Positions 1-7,707 of a DNA stretch of 64,000 bases are shown here, one piece after another. The notes under the pieces were generated by a model that had not been told where the DNA came from, made no database searches, and saw only the letters and a program-made list of their open reading frames with translations. The stretch spans positions 31,174 to 95,173 of the forward strand of contig NZ_SRXO01000025.1 of assembly GCF_008360935.1 (NCBI RefSeq), in the 5' to 3' direction. Source of the DNA: Siccirubricoccus phaeus. Lineage in GTDB: Bacteria > Pseudomonadota > Alphaproteobacteria > Acetobacterales > Acetobacteraceae. Made by a program: the position numbers and the translations under genes. Within the stretch, counting starts at the first letter, position 1; each line of letters starts with the position of its first letter.

Positions 1-748
1 CCACCCGCGTCGTCAGCGCCTCGGCGCAGCGGAGATAGCCGGCGAAATCATCGGCCAGCACCGGCTCCTCGATCCAGTAGGGATCATACTCCTGGAAGGC
101 GCGGCCGGCGATGATGGCCTGGTCCGCCGTCCAGCCCATGTTGATGTCGATCATGATCTCGACATCCGGGCCGACCGCGTCGCGCACCATGCGCAGGTTC
201 CGCACATCCTGCCGCCAGTCGCCGATATGCGCGGCCTGCATCTTGATGGCCTTGTAGCCCTGGGCGACGTAGTGCTTCGCCTTGGCCGCCATGCCCTCCC
301 CCAGCGCGCCGCGGAAGCAGCCGCTGCCATAGATCGGGATCTTCGAACGGCAATGGCCCCAGAGCCGGTGCAGCGGCAGGCCCGCCGCCTTCCCCACCAC
401 GTCCCACAGCGCGATGTCAATGGCCGATTGCGCCATCATCGTCACGCCGCCGCGGCCGCCGGTCAGCGTCACGCGCCAGAGGTCGCGCCAGATCCCTTCC
501 ACCTCCGTTGCGTCCCGGTCGATGACGCGCGGCGCCAGCGCCTCCGCGATGCAGGCGCCGATGGTCCGCTGCAGCGGGAGGTTCAGCAGGTGCAGGTAGC
601 CGAGGCCGGTGAGGCCGGACTCCGTCACCACCTCCACCACCACCAGGTCGCGTTGCGGGCCGAGCGCATGGCCCTTCATCCAGGGATCTTCCGCCCAGGG
701 CAGGCGCAGCAGGGTGGTGCGCAGCTCCCGGATTTTCAGGTCGGGCAT
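1..748 (-). CDS. Mandelate racemase/muconate lactonizing enzyme family protein (3' part outside window)
   Basis: This is the N-terminal 249 codons of an enolase-superfamily enzyme; the rest lies beyond base 1. It begins MPDLKIREL after a GGAGG ribosome site. An N-terminal capping domain leads into the first barrel strands. The acid/base strand reads GYKAIKMQ, then EIMIDINMGW supplies a metal-binding Asp and YWIEEPV a metal-binding Glu. Members abstract an alpha proton from carboxylate substrates such as sugar acids. The first catalytic strand has Lys-x-Gln where racemase-type members usually have Lys-x-Lys, so the exact reaction cannot be named. It lies 15 bp downstream of the MFS gene on the same strand, which suggests an exporter/enzyme pair acting on one acid. 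Family is sure, substrate unknown. Confidence 0.88.
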   Translation of the reverse strand, partial: MPDLKIRELRTTLLRLPWAEDPWMKGHALGPQRDLVVVEVVTESGLTGLGYLHLLNLPLQRTIGACIAEALAPRVIDRDATEVEGIWRDLWRVTLTGGRGGVTMMAQSAIDIALWDVVGKAAGLPLHRLWGHCRSKIPIYGSGCFRGALGEGMAAKAKHYVAQGYKAIKMQAAHIGDWRQDVRNLRMVRDAVGPDVEIMIDINMGWTADQAIIAGRAFQEYDPYWIEEPVLADDFAGYLRCAEALTTRV

Positions 749-763
749 GGCGTTTCCTCCGCC

Positions 764-1969
764 TCAGACAATGTTGCGCCATAGCCTGCGCGTGAGGGCG
801 AGAACGAGCAAGCCCTCCAGCCCCGTCGCCACGCAGGCCATGGACGCGCCCACCGCATCCGCCAGCATGCCGATATGGATGAAGCCGATGGGGCCGAGGC
901 CGATGCAGAGGGAGAGGATGCCGAGCACCCGGCCGCGCAGCTCCGGCGGCGCGGCGAGATAGACGAGCGTTGCCTGCATCACCGCGAAGGCCGCCTGGCC
1001 GGCGCCGGTGAGGAGCAACGCGGCGCCCGCCAGCAGCGGGTGCGGCGCCAGGCCGAAAGCGGTGATGGCGAGGAAGCAGATGGTGGCGCCGCCGAGGTAG
1101 CAGCGGGCGAAGCGCGCAGGCTGCGCCCAGGCCGCCATGGCCAGGGCGCCGGCGAAGGCGCCAACGCCGTCCATCGCCGCCAGCAGCCCGATGGCTTCGG
1201 GGCCGAGGCGGAGATGCTCCGCCGCCACCACCGGGATCAGGCTGGTGAAGGGCCAGCCCCAGATGTTGAAGATGATGGTGACGCAGAGCGTGCCCTGCAG
1301 CCGCCGGTCGGCGCGGACGGCGCCGAAGCCGGCAGCCAGGCGGGTGGCGAAGCTTTCCCCCGCGGCCGCGATGCCGCTGCGGTAGCGCAGCGCCAGCGCC
1401 GCCTGCAGGGCGATGAGGTAGAGCAGGCAGGAGAGGGCGAAGCTGCCCTCCGCCCCCACCGCCGCGAAGATCACGCCGCTGGCGAGCGGCCCCAGCATGC
1501 GGCTGGCATTGTTGCTGCCGACATCGAAGGACATGGCGCGGCCGAGCAGCGTGGTGCCGACCACCTGGCCGATCATCAGCCGCCGCACGGGGTTGTCGGC
1601 GGCCCAGGCCAGGCCGTTGACGAAGCTCGCCACCGCCAGGTGCCAGACCTCGAGCATGCCGGCGGCGGCGAGCAGGGCAAGGGCAAGGGAGGTGGCGAGG
1701 GAGGCGACCACGATGAGCAGCAGCGCGCTGCGCGCCTCCACCCGGTCCGCCAGCGCGCCCATGGCGGCGCCGAACAGCCCCATGGGCAGCACGCGCAGCA
1801 TGCCGAGCATGGTGACCATGAAGGCGGAGCCCGTGGCCTGCCAGGTCACCAGGGAGACCGCCAGCATCTCCAGCCAGCGGACCATGAAGAGGATGGTCCC
1901 GACGGTCCAGAGCCGGCGGAAATCCGCCAATGCGAACAGGCGCGGCGATTGCGCCGCGATGGCATCCAC
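764..1969 (-). CDS. MFS transporter
   Basis: A major facilitator superfamily permease of about 401 residues with roughly twelve hydrophobic segments. The loop GALADRVEAR after the second segment resembles the MFS A-motif, and the overall look matches EntS/MFS_3-type exporters. I chose a GTG start at 1969 because an AAGGA site lies upstream. The frame remains open to an ATG at 2047, but those extra 26 residues are low-complexity and not membrane-like. It diverges from the CoA transferase at 2080 and is followed by the enolase-superfamily gene. The substrate is not visible; a small organic acid would fit the context. Confidence 0.85.
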   Translation of the reverse strand: MDAIAAQSPRLFALADFRRLWTVGTILFMVRWLEMLAVSLVTWQATGSAFMVTMLGMLRVLPMGLFGAAMGALADRVEARSALLLIVVASLATSLALALLAAAGMLEVWHLAVASFVNGLAWAADNPVRRLMIGQVVGTTLLGRAMSFDVGSNNASRMLGPLASGVIFAAVGAEGSFALSCLLYLIALQAALALRYRSGIAAAGESFATRLAAGFGAVRADRRLQGTLCVTIIFNIWGWPFTSLIPVVAAEHLRLGPEAIGLLAAMDGVGAFAGALAMAAWAQPARFARCYLGGATICFLAITAFGLAPHPLLAGAALLLTGAGQAAFAVMQATLVYLAAPPELRGRVLGILSLCIGLGPIGFIHIGMLADAVGASMACVATGLEGLLVLALTRRLWRNIV

Positions 1970-2079
1970 GCTGGTCGTTTCCTTCCCGGCCAAGAACGGG
2001 CCGCCGCCAGCATGCCGCCGATTGGCGCCGGCGGAAAGGGGGGCCATGATGCGGTGGAGGAAACGGCAAGGAGGCCGCG

Positions 2080-3270
2080 ATGAGGCCCTTCGAAGGCATC
2101 CGCATCATCGACATCACGCATGTGCTGGCGGGGCCCTTCGCGGCCTATCAGCTCGGCCTGCTGGGCGCCGACGTCATCAAGGTGGAGCCGCCGGACGACC
2201 CGGACCAGAGCCGCGACAGCGGGCCGGACCTGGCGCTGAACCGCGCCAATATGGGCAGCTATTTCCTGACGCAGGGCGCCAACAAGCGGTCCATCACGCT
2301 GGATTTGAAGAGCGAGGCGGGGCGGGAGGTGCTGAAGCGCCTGGTGGCCACGGCCGATGTGCTGGTGGAGAATTTCCGGCCGGGGGCGTTCGAGGCGCTG
2401 GGCCTCGGCTATGCGGCGCTTGCGGCGGTGAATCCGCGGCTGGTCTACTGTTCCATTTCCGCCTTCGGCCATGGCGGGCCGCGCGGGCAGCAGACGGCCT
2501 ATGACCACGTGATCCAGGCGAATTCCGGCATCATGGCGGTGACCGGGACGCCGGAGGTGAACCCGGTGAAATTCGGCGCGCCGGCGATCGACTACGCCAC
2601 CGGCACCATGGGCGCCTTCGCGCTGAGCGCGGCGCTGTTCCAGCGGGAGCGCACCGGGCGTGGCCAGCATATCGACCTGGCGATGCTGGACGTGGCGCTG
2701 ATGATGCAGGCCAGCCACCTGACGGCCTATATGGCCAGCGGCAAGGCAGCGAAGCCGAACGGCAACAAGCACACGCACGCCAGCAACAGCGCCTATCGGA
2801 CCAGGGACGGGTCCCTGGTGATGCTGGGGGCGAGCAACATCCGGCAGCAGAAGCGGCTCTGGGCCGCGCTGGGGCGGCCGGAGATGGCGAAGTCCAACAA
2901 TGAGGAACGCCTGGCCGATCGCGACCGCGAGGAGGCGGTGCTGGCGGAGATCCTGCTGACCCGTACCGCGGATGAGTGGGAGGCGTATCTGCAATCGAAG
3001 CACGTCCCCGCCTCCCGCGTGCGGCGGATGGAGGAGGCGCTGGCGGACCCGCATGTGGCGACGCGCGGCGTGCTGCATCGCTTCCCGGAGGGCTCGCCGG
3101 GCGTGGACCGACCCTATGGCGTGCCCGTCGCGGCCTTCAGGCTGGCGCATGGCGGGCCGCAGGTGGACCGGCCGCCGCCGCGGATGGGCGCCGATACCGA
3201 TGCGGTGCTGGCGGAGCTGGGCTACGCGGCCGGCGACATCGCCGCGCTGCGCGAACGGAAGGTGATCTGA
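2080..3270 (+). CDS. CaiB/BaiF family CoA-transferase (class III)
   Basis: A 396-residue class III CoA-transferase. It starts MRPFEGIRIIDITHVLAGPFAAY after a strong AAGGAGG. It shows the family N-terminal fold (GADVIKVEPP), the segment LVENFRPGAFEALGLGY with the ENFRPG motif carrying the catalytic-region residues, and the GRGQHIDLAMLDVAL motif. Such enzymes move CoA between an acyl-CoA donor and a free carboxylate, activating it for degradation in the cytoplasm. It ends 5 bp before a racemase-superfamily gene, so the two are probably co-transcribed. The acid cannot be read from sequence. A second member of this family is at 16257-17402. Confidence 0.93.
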   Translation: MRPFEGIRIIDITHVLAGPFAAYQLGLLGADVIKVEPPDDPDQSRDSGPDLALNRANMGSYFLTQGANKRSITLDLKSEAGREVLKRLVATADVLVENFRPGAFEALGLGYAALAAVNPRLVYCSISAFGHGGPRGQQTAYDHVIQANSGIMAVTGTPEVNPVKFGAPAIDYATGTMGAFALSAALFQRERTGRGQHIDLAMLDVALMMQASHLTAYMASGKAAKPNGNKHTHASNSAYRTRDGSLVMLGASNIRQQKRLWAALGRPEMAKSNNEERLADRDREEAVLAEILLTRTADEWEAYLQSKHVPASRVRRMEEALADPHVATRGVLHRFPEGSPGVDRPYGVPVAAFRLAHGGPQVDRPPPRMGADTDAVLAELGYAAGDIAALRERKVI

Positions 3271-3275
3271 GAGCC

Positions 3276-4121
3276 ATGAAGCTGCTGCTGATCCAGGCCT
3301 TTTCCCTGCCGCCTGATTCGCCCGGCAATTATCGCCGCGCGGGTGGGACGAAGGAGGAGGCGCTGATGAACCACGCCTCCGTCGCGCCGCTGCTGGCAGG
3401 GGTGGAGTGGGATCTGCACCCTGGCGCGCTGGCGCCGCACGGCAATTGGCCGGTGGAGACGCGGGAGGAATTCGCCGTGGCCGGCGTGGCCCGCCTGCCC
3501 ATCGTGCGGGAGGCCTGCGAGAGCGGGAAGTACGACGCTATCGTGCTGCTGGGCGGCGGTGATCCCGGCTTCATGGAAGCGCGGGAGATCGGGCGGCGCT
3601 ACCGCATTCCCGTCACCGCCAATGCGCATGCGCAGATGCATATGGCGATGACGCTGGGCAACCGCTTTTCCTTCGTCGATATCTCCGAGACGCATAACGC
3701 GCATATGGCGGAGCTGGTGGTGCGCTACCGCATGGCGGATCGCTGCGCCTCCATCCGCAATATCGACTACCCGCTGCCGCGGCCGGCCTACCCGGCAGGG
3801 CGCGCCACGCTGAAGGGCGAGGCGGAGAGGCACGCGGCGGGCGAGCGGAGCGGGATGCTGGAAGCGGCGGTGGAGGCGGCGGTGGCGGCCATCGCCGAGG
3901 ATGGGGCGGAGGTGATCCTGCTGGGCTGCTCCGCAGCCTTCTGGCTGCGGGAGCCGTTGCAGGCGCGGCTGAACGAGGTGGGCTGGGACGTGCCGGTGCT
4001 GGAGGGGTATCGCTGCGCCATCGCCATGGCGAAGATGCTGGTGGGGCTGGGGGTGGATGCGAGCGGGATCACCTTCCCTGGGGATCCGCCGCGGCATCGG
4101 CGGCGAAGGCGGTTCGTGTGA
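3276..4121 (+). CDS. Aspartate/glutamate/hydantoin racemase superfamily protein
   Basis: A 281-residue protein starting MKLLLIQAFSLPPDSP, 5 bp after the CoA-transferase stop. The fold signature is two related alpha/beta lobes. The C-terminal active-site loop VILLGCSAAFW keeps its cysteine. The matching N-terminal loop reads IVLLGGGDPGF, with glycine where racemases normally carry the first catalytic Cys. With a single cysteine it may be a hydrolase, decarboxylase or one-base enzyme of the superfamily rather than a true racemase. The C-terminus ends in an Arg-rich tail. Its neighbours (amidohydrolase, hydantoinase relic, amidase) suggest work on cyclic amides or amino-acid derivatives. Superfamily sure, activity not. 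Confidence 0.8.
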   Translation: MKLLLIQAFSLPPDSPGNYRRAGGTKEEALMNHASVAPLLAGVEWDLHPGALAPHGNWPVETREEFAVAGVARLPIVREACESGKYDAIVLLGGGDPGFMEAREIGRRYRIPVTANAHAQMHMAMTLGNRFSFVDISETHNAHMAELVVRYRMADRCASIRNIDYPLPRPAYPAGRATLKGEAERHAAGERSGMLEAAVEAAVAAIAEDGAEVILLGCSAAFWLREPLQARLNEVGWDVPVLEGYRCAIAMAKMLVGLGVDASGITFPGDPPRHRRRRRFV

Positions 4122-4314
4122 CTTGAGGGAGGGCTTTGCCCTCCTCGTTGGGCGCAGTGCGCCCAACCCCACCCACCAAGGGCCGAAGGGCCCTTGGAAC
4201 CCTTGAATTTTGCGCTTCGACCGACGGGTCCAAGACTCATGGTTTTCAAAGGCCTTTCGGCCTTTGGCGTGGGGGTTGGACGCACTGCGTCCAACGAGGG
4301 GAGCAGAGCTCCCC
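4122..4314. repeat. Chain of GC-rich hairpins between convergent genes
   Basis: These 193 bases separate two converging genes and hold several short inverted repeats in series: GAGGGCTTTGCCCTC, GGGCGCAGTGCGCCC, an AGGGCC/GGCCCT stem, AAAGGCCTTTCGGCCTTT, TTGGACGCACTGCGTCCAA and GGGGAGCAGAGCTCCCC. None has a clear U-run, but their position between two 3' ends fits transcription termination or RNA 3'-end protection in both directions. The hairpins near the two ends resemble each other in mirror image. Confidence 0.5.
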
Positions 4315-4950
4315 TCAATCCAGGTGATTCTTCGCGCGCCACGCCTCAATCGCCTCGACCGCCGCCTTGCTGTCGATGATATCCGCGTAGCGCCGCTCCA
4401 CATCCTTCAGGTTCTGGTCATGCGCCGCCTGGTCGTGGTCCCCCACGCAGTCCCGCGGCACCATCACCCGGAAGCCCAGCGAGAACGCATCGATGATGCT
4501 GGCGCGCACGCAGCCGCTGGTGATGCAGCCGGTGACGATCACCGTGTCCACCCCCTCCTTCGTCAATATCGCCGCCGCCGGCGTGGCGAAGAAGATGGAA
4601 GGCGCGGATTTCATCAGCAGCACATCCGGCTCCGCCGCCGCGATGCGCGGGTCCAGCTCCACCGAGGGCGTGCCCTGCAGCAAATCCAGCACCGGCGCCG
4701 CCTTCCAGTGCGGCGCGGCGCGGCGGCTGTTGTAGCCGTTCACGCAGGCCACCACCGGCAGCCCGGCGCGCTTCGCCGCCTGCATCACCGGCACGGTCGC
4801 CTCCACCGCTGCGTCCACCATGGGGGCGCCGCCCATGGGGAAGCCTTCCTCGATGAAGCCGCGCTGGAAATCCACCACCACCACGCCGGGCTTCTTGCCG
4901 AAGCCGAGCGGCAGGTTGCCATAGCCGCGCTGCGCATAGATATCCGACAT
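4315..4950 (-). CDS. Isochorismatase/N-carbamoylsarcosine amidohydrolase family cysteine hydrolase
   Basis: A 211-residue cysteine hydrolase. I start it at MSDIYAQRGYGNL (4950) because the 13 residues upstream look non-conserved. The triad is visible: Asp27 in VVVVDFQRGF, Lys114 in LLMKSAPSIF and Cys147 in GCITSGCVRAS, with the cis-peptide segment before the cysteine. The long N-terminal lead and the second half (ASIIDAFSLGFRVMVPRDCVGDHDQAAH) resemble N-carbamoylsarcosine amidohydrolases and related amidases more than isochorismatase itself. It would hydrolyse a C-N bond in the cytoplasm. It converges with the racemase-superfamily gene and diverges from the hydantoinase relic. The exact substrate is an inference. 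Confidence 0.88.
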   Translation of the reverse strand: MSDIYAQRGYGNLPLGFGKKPGVVVVDFQRGFIEEGFPMGGAPMVDAAVEATVPVMQAAKRAGLPVVACVNGYNSRRAAPHWKAAPVLDLLQGTPSVELDPRIAAAEPDVLLMKSAPSIFFATPAAAILTKEGVDTVIVTGCITSGCVRASIIDAFSLGFRVMVPRDCVGDHDQAAHDQNLKDVERRYADIIDSKAAVEAIEAWRAKNHLD

Positions 4951-5019
4951 CGATCCGCCCCTGGCTGATTCTCGGCATGAGGATTGCAAATCCCATGCCC
5001 GTCAGGCGCGGGTTGAAGC

Positions 5020-5358
5020 ATGGGCTATCGCATCTCCGTCAATACCGGCGGCACCTTCACCGATATCGTCGTGCTCGACCTCGATGGGCAATTGCACATC
5101 AGCAGGGCATTGCAGGCGCTGCTGCTGCCGGGCCAGGTGCTGCGTGGGCAGGACAGCGCCGGCGGCGGCCATGGCGACCCGCTCTCGCGCGGCCCCGCCC
5201 GGGTGCTGCATGATGTGCTGGCGGGCTGGGAAAGCCGGCAGAAGGCGTTCGGCCTCCATGGCGTGGCCTTCACCGGCACCGTCGAGGATGACAGCCTGGC
5301 CGTGGATCAGCCGGCGATGGAAGCGCGGCGCTGCGGGCGAGGAGGGCAGCATGAGTGA
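5020..5358 (+). pseudogene. In-frame relic: N-terminus of hydantoinase A joined to C-terminus of hydantoinase B
   Basis: A 112-codon open frame made of two ends of neighbouring genes. Residues 1 to about 31 (MGYRISVNTGGTFTDIVVLD) match the start of HyuA/oxoprolinase subunit A, including the TGGTFTD phosphate-binding motif. Residues from about 37 on (PGQVLRGQDSAGGGHGDPL, then RVLHDVLAGWES and GTVEDDSLAVDQPAMEARR) match the C-terminal tail of subunit B. Everything between, normally over 1000 residues in total, is absent. The simplest reading is a large deletion inside a hyuA-hyuB pair that happened to keep frame. It overlaps the amidase start by 8 bases, as an intact hyuB might. It cannot be an active hydantoinase; a residual peptide could still be made. 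Confidence 0.72.
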
Positions 5359-6646
5359 TCTGGTGCAGGATCCCGGGCGGGTCCGCGACCTCTCCGCCGC
5401 CATGGCGCGGGGCGAGTTGACCGCAGATGCGCTGGTGCGACGCTGCCTGGCCCGCATCGCGGCGGTGGACGGCAAGGTGCAGGCCTGGGTCGCGGTGCAG
5501 GCGGATATGGCGCTGGGCGCCGCCCAGGCGCTGGATGCGGAGCGCCGCGCCGGCCGCGTGCGCGGGCCGCTGCACGGCATTCCCGTGGCGGTGAAGGATG
5601 TCATCGACGTCGCCGGCCTGCCCACCAGGGCGAACAGCCCGAGCCGCGCCGAGGCGCTGCCCGCCACGGCGGATGCGACGGTGGTGGCGCATTTGCGGGC
5701 GGCGGGGGCGATCATCCTCGGCAAGGTGCACACCACCGAATATGCCTATTACGAATCGCGGCCGCCGACGCGGAATCCCTACGACCTGACGCGCACGCCG
5801 GGCGGGTCCTCCGCCGGGTCCGGTGCGGCGATCGCCAGTGGCACCGTGCCCTTGGCGCTGGGCACGCAGACGGCGGGCAGCGTGAACCGGCCGGCCGCCT
5901 ATACGGGCGTTGGCGCCTTCAAGCCTTCCACCCTCGCCATTGGCGGCACCGGCGTGGTGCCGCTGGCGCCGAGCTTCGACACGGTGGGCGCCTTCGGCGC
6001 GAGCGCCGCCGATGCCGCGCTGCTTGCCGCGGGCTATGCGGCGGACCACCTGCGGCTGCGCGCGCCGGCGCCGGTGACGCCGCTTCTGGTGGTGCTGGAG
6101 GACGCGATGGTGACGGCGAAGATCGCGCCCGGCACGGCGGCGGCGGTGGCCGCGCTGACGGAGCGCTTCGCTGCGGCGAAGCTGGCGGTGCGCCGCGCCA
6201 TGGCGCCGGTGCCGCTGGAGGTGCTGCTGGCGACGCACCGCACCGTAATGCTGGCGGAGCTGGGCCGCACCCATAGGCGCCTGCCGATGGACCGCATCGC
6301 GCCGCGCCTGGCGCAGGATATCGAGGCGGGGCTGTCGATCCTCGACACCGAGTATCAAGCGGCGCTGGCGACGCTTGCCGGCTATCGCCAGGCCTTCTGG
6401 TCCGCCTTCGGCGCGGACGAGCTGCTGCTGCTGCCCGCCGCGCCGGATGTGGCGCCGGAGGCGAGCACCACCGGCGACCCCTCCTTCGTCATCCCCACCA
6501 CGGCGCTGGGCGGGCCGGTGGCGACCTTGCGCGCCGGCATGGATGGCGCGCTGCCGGTCGGCGCGCTGCTGTTCGGCGCGCCGGGGGCGGATGCCAGGCT
6601 GGCCGGTTTCCTGCTCTCGGAGACCGGGACGGGGTTGGGGCTGTAG
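5351..6646 (+). CDS. Amidase (amidase signature family)
   Basis: A 431-residue serine amidase starting MSDLVQDPGRVRDL after GGAGGGCAGC. The Ser-Ser-Lys triad is present: Lys82 in GIPVAVKDVIDV, cis-Ser153 in TPGGSSAGSGAA and nucleophile Ser177 in GTQTAGSVNRPAAY. Length is near the lower end for the family, and there is no signal peptide, so it is cytoplasmic. It hydrolyses an amide or carbamoyl bond to a carboxylate and ammonia. It overlaps the hydantoinase relic and lies 14 bp before the dioxygenase, so these belong to one transcript. An N-carbamoyl or aryl/alkyl amide substrate would fit the context, but this is inference. Confidence 0.93.
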   Translation: MSDLVQDPGRVRDLSAAMARGELTADALVRRCLARIAAVDGKVQAWVAVQADMALGAAQALDAERRAGRVRGPLHGIPVAVKDVIDVAGLPTRANSPSRAEALPATADATVVAHLRAAGAIILGKVHTTEYAYYESRPPTRNPYDLTRTPGGSSAGSGAAIASGTVPLALGTQTAGSVNRPAAYTGVGAFKPSTLAIGGTGVVPLAPSFDTVGAFGASAADAALLAAGYAADHLRLRAPAPVTPLLVVLEDAMVTAKIAPGTAAAVAALTERFAAAKLAVRRAMAPVPLEVLLATHRTVMLAELGRTHRRLPMDRIAPRLAQDIEAGLSILDTEYQAALATLAGYRQAFWSAFGADELLLLPAAPDVAPEASTTGDPSFVIPTTALGGPVATLRAGMDGALPVGALLFGAPGADARLAGFLLSETGTGLGL

Positions 6647-6660
6647 GGAAGGGTCAGGCG

Positions 6661-7653
6661 ATGCTGCTGCAGGTTCCGGTCATCGATGTCGCGCCCTTCC
6701 GCCGCGGCAATGCGGCGGCGAAGCGGGAGGTGGCGCGGCAGGTCGGCCAGGCGGTGAACGATATCGGCTTCCTGGTCATCACCGGCCATGACGTGGATCC
6801 TGGGCTGATCGCCGAGATGCAGCGGGTCTCCAACGAATTCTTCGACCTGTCCCTGGCGGAGAAGCAGCGCGTGCTGCGCCCGGCGCCGGATGTGACGCGC
6901 GGCTATATCCCGCTGGAGGCGGAGAGCGTCGGCCGCAGCCAGGGCGTGGATGTGCCGGGCGACCTGAACGAGAGCCTGATGATCGGGCCGGTGGATGCCA
7001 CGGGCGATGCCTATTTCACCGGCCCGCAGGCAGGGCGGCATTTCCATCCGAATCTCTGGCCGGCCCACCCTGCCGCGCTGAAGCCGGCCTATGAGGCCTA
7101 TTTCCGCCGCATGGGCGCGCTGGCGGAGGAGCTGATGGCGATGTTCGCCCTGGCGCTGGACCTGCCGGAGGAATTCTTCGCCGATAAGATCGACCGCCAC
7201 ATCAGCCGGCTGCGGGTGCGGAACTACCCGGCGCCGGAGGTGCCGCCGCGGCCGGGGCAACTCCGCGCGGGGGCGCATTGCGATTACGGCTCCCTCACCA
7301 TCCTGCGCACGGAGGACAAGCCGGGTGGGCTGCAGGTGCTGAACCGCGCGGGGGAATGGGTGGACGTGCCCATCGTGCCGGAATGCTTCATCGTGAATAT
7401 CGGGGAGCTGATGGCGCGCTGGACCAACGAACAATGGAAGGCGACGCTGCATCGCGTGGTGAATCCGCCGGCGGAGCAGGCGAGCGTCAGCCGGCGCCTG
7501 TCGCTGGTGTTCTTCCACAACCCGAATTACGACGCGCCCGTGGCGGCGCTGCCGGGTACGGTGCCCTTCGGCGAGGCGCCGCGCCATGCGCCGACCACCA
7601 GCGGGGACCATCTGCGGGCGCAATTCGTGAGGACGCAGGTGCAGGCGGCTTAG
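6661..7653 (+). CDS. 2-oxoglutarate/Fe(II)-dependent dioxygenase, isopenicillin N synthase-like
   Basis: A 330-residue non-haem iron oxygenase. Residues 7-110 form the N-terminal DIOX_N-like region (VPVIDVAPF, NDIGFLVITGHDV). The jelly-roll core carries the facial triad His206 and Asp208 (GAHCDYGSLTIL) and His264 (LHRVV), and Arg279-x-Ser281 (RRLSLVF) for the 2-oxoglutarate carboxylate. Such enzymes hydroxylate, desaturate or cyclise small molecules. The RxS motif argues for 2-oxoglutarate use rather than a true isopenicillin N synthase. It is the last gene of the plus-strand run and is followed by a perfect palindrome. Substrate unknown. Confidence 0.92.
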   Translation: MLLQVPVIDVAPFRRGNAAAKREVARQVGQAVNDIGFLVITGHDVDPGLIAEMQRVSNEFFDLSLAEKQRVLRPAPDVTRGYIPLEAESVGRSQGVDVPGDLNESLMIGPVDATGDAYFTGPQAGRHFHPNLWPAHPAALKPAYEAYFRRMGALAEELMAMFALALDLPEEFFADKIDRHISRLRVRNYPAPEVPPRPGQLRAGAHCDYGSLTILRTEDKPGGLQVLNRAGEWVDVPIVPECFIVNIGELMARWTNEQWKATLHRVVNPPAEQASVSRRLSLVFFHNPNYDAPVAALPGTVPFGEAPRHAPTTSGDHLRAQFVRTQVQAA

Positions 7654-7663
7654 TGTTGGGGAA

Positions 7664-7703
7664 GGGCGTCGCGCCGCAAGGCGCGCCTTGCGGCGCGACG
7701 CCC
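7664..7703. terminator. Perfect 40-base palindrome, probable bidirectional terminator
   Basis: Bases 7664-7681 are exactly complementary to 7686-7703, and the four central bases CGCG are self-complementary, giving a flawless 40-base palindrome. It fills the 54-base gap between the dioxygenase stop and the converging livF stop. It would form an 18-bp stem in transcripts from either side. There is no clear U-run, so termination or 3'-end stabilisation is inferred from position and structure. Confidence 0.6.
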
Positions 7704-7707
7704 CGTC

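Noticed and set aside
875..2083. 402-codon plus-strand frame opposite the MFS gene
   Set aside because: It is a low-complexity shadow; the minus strand encodes membrane segments with transporter motifs.
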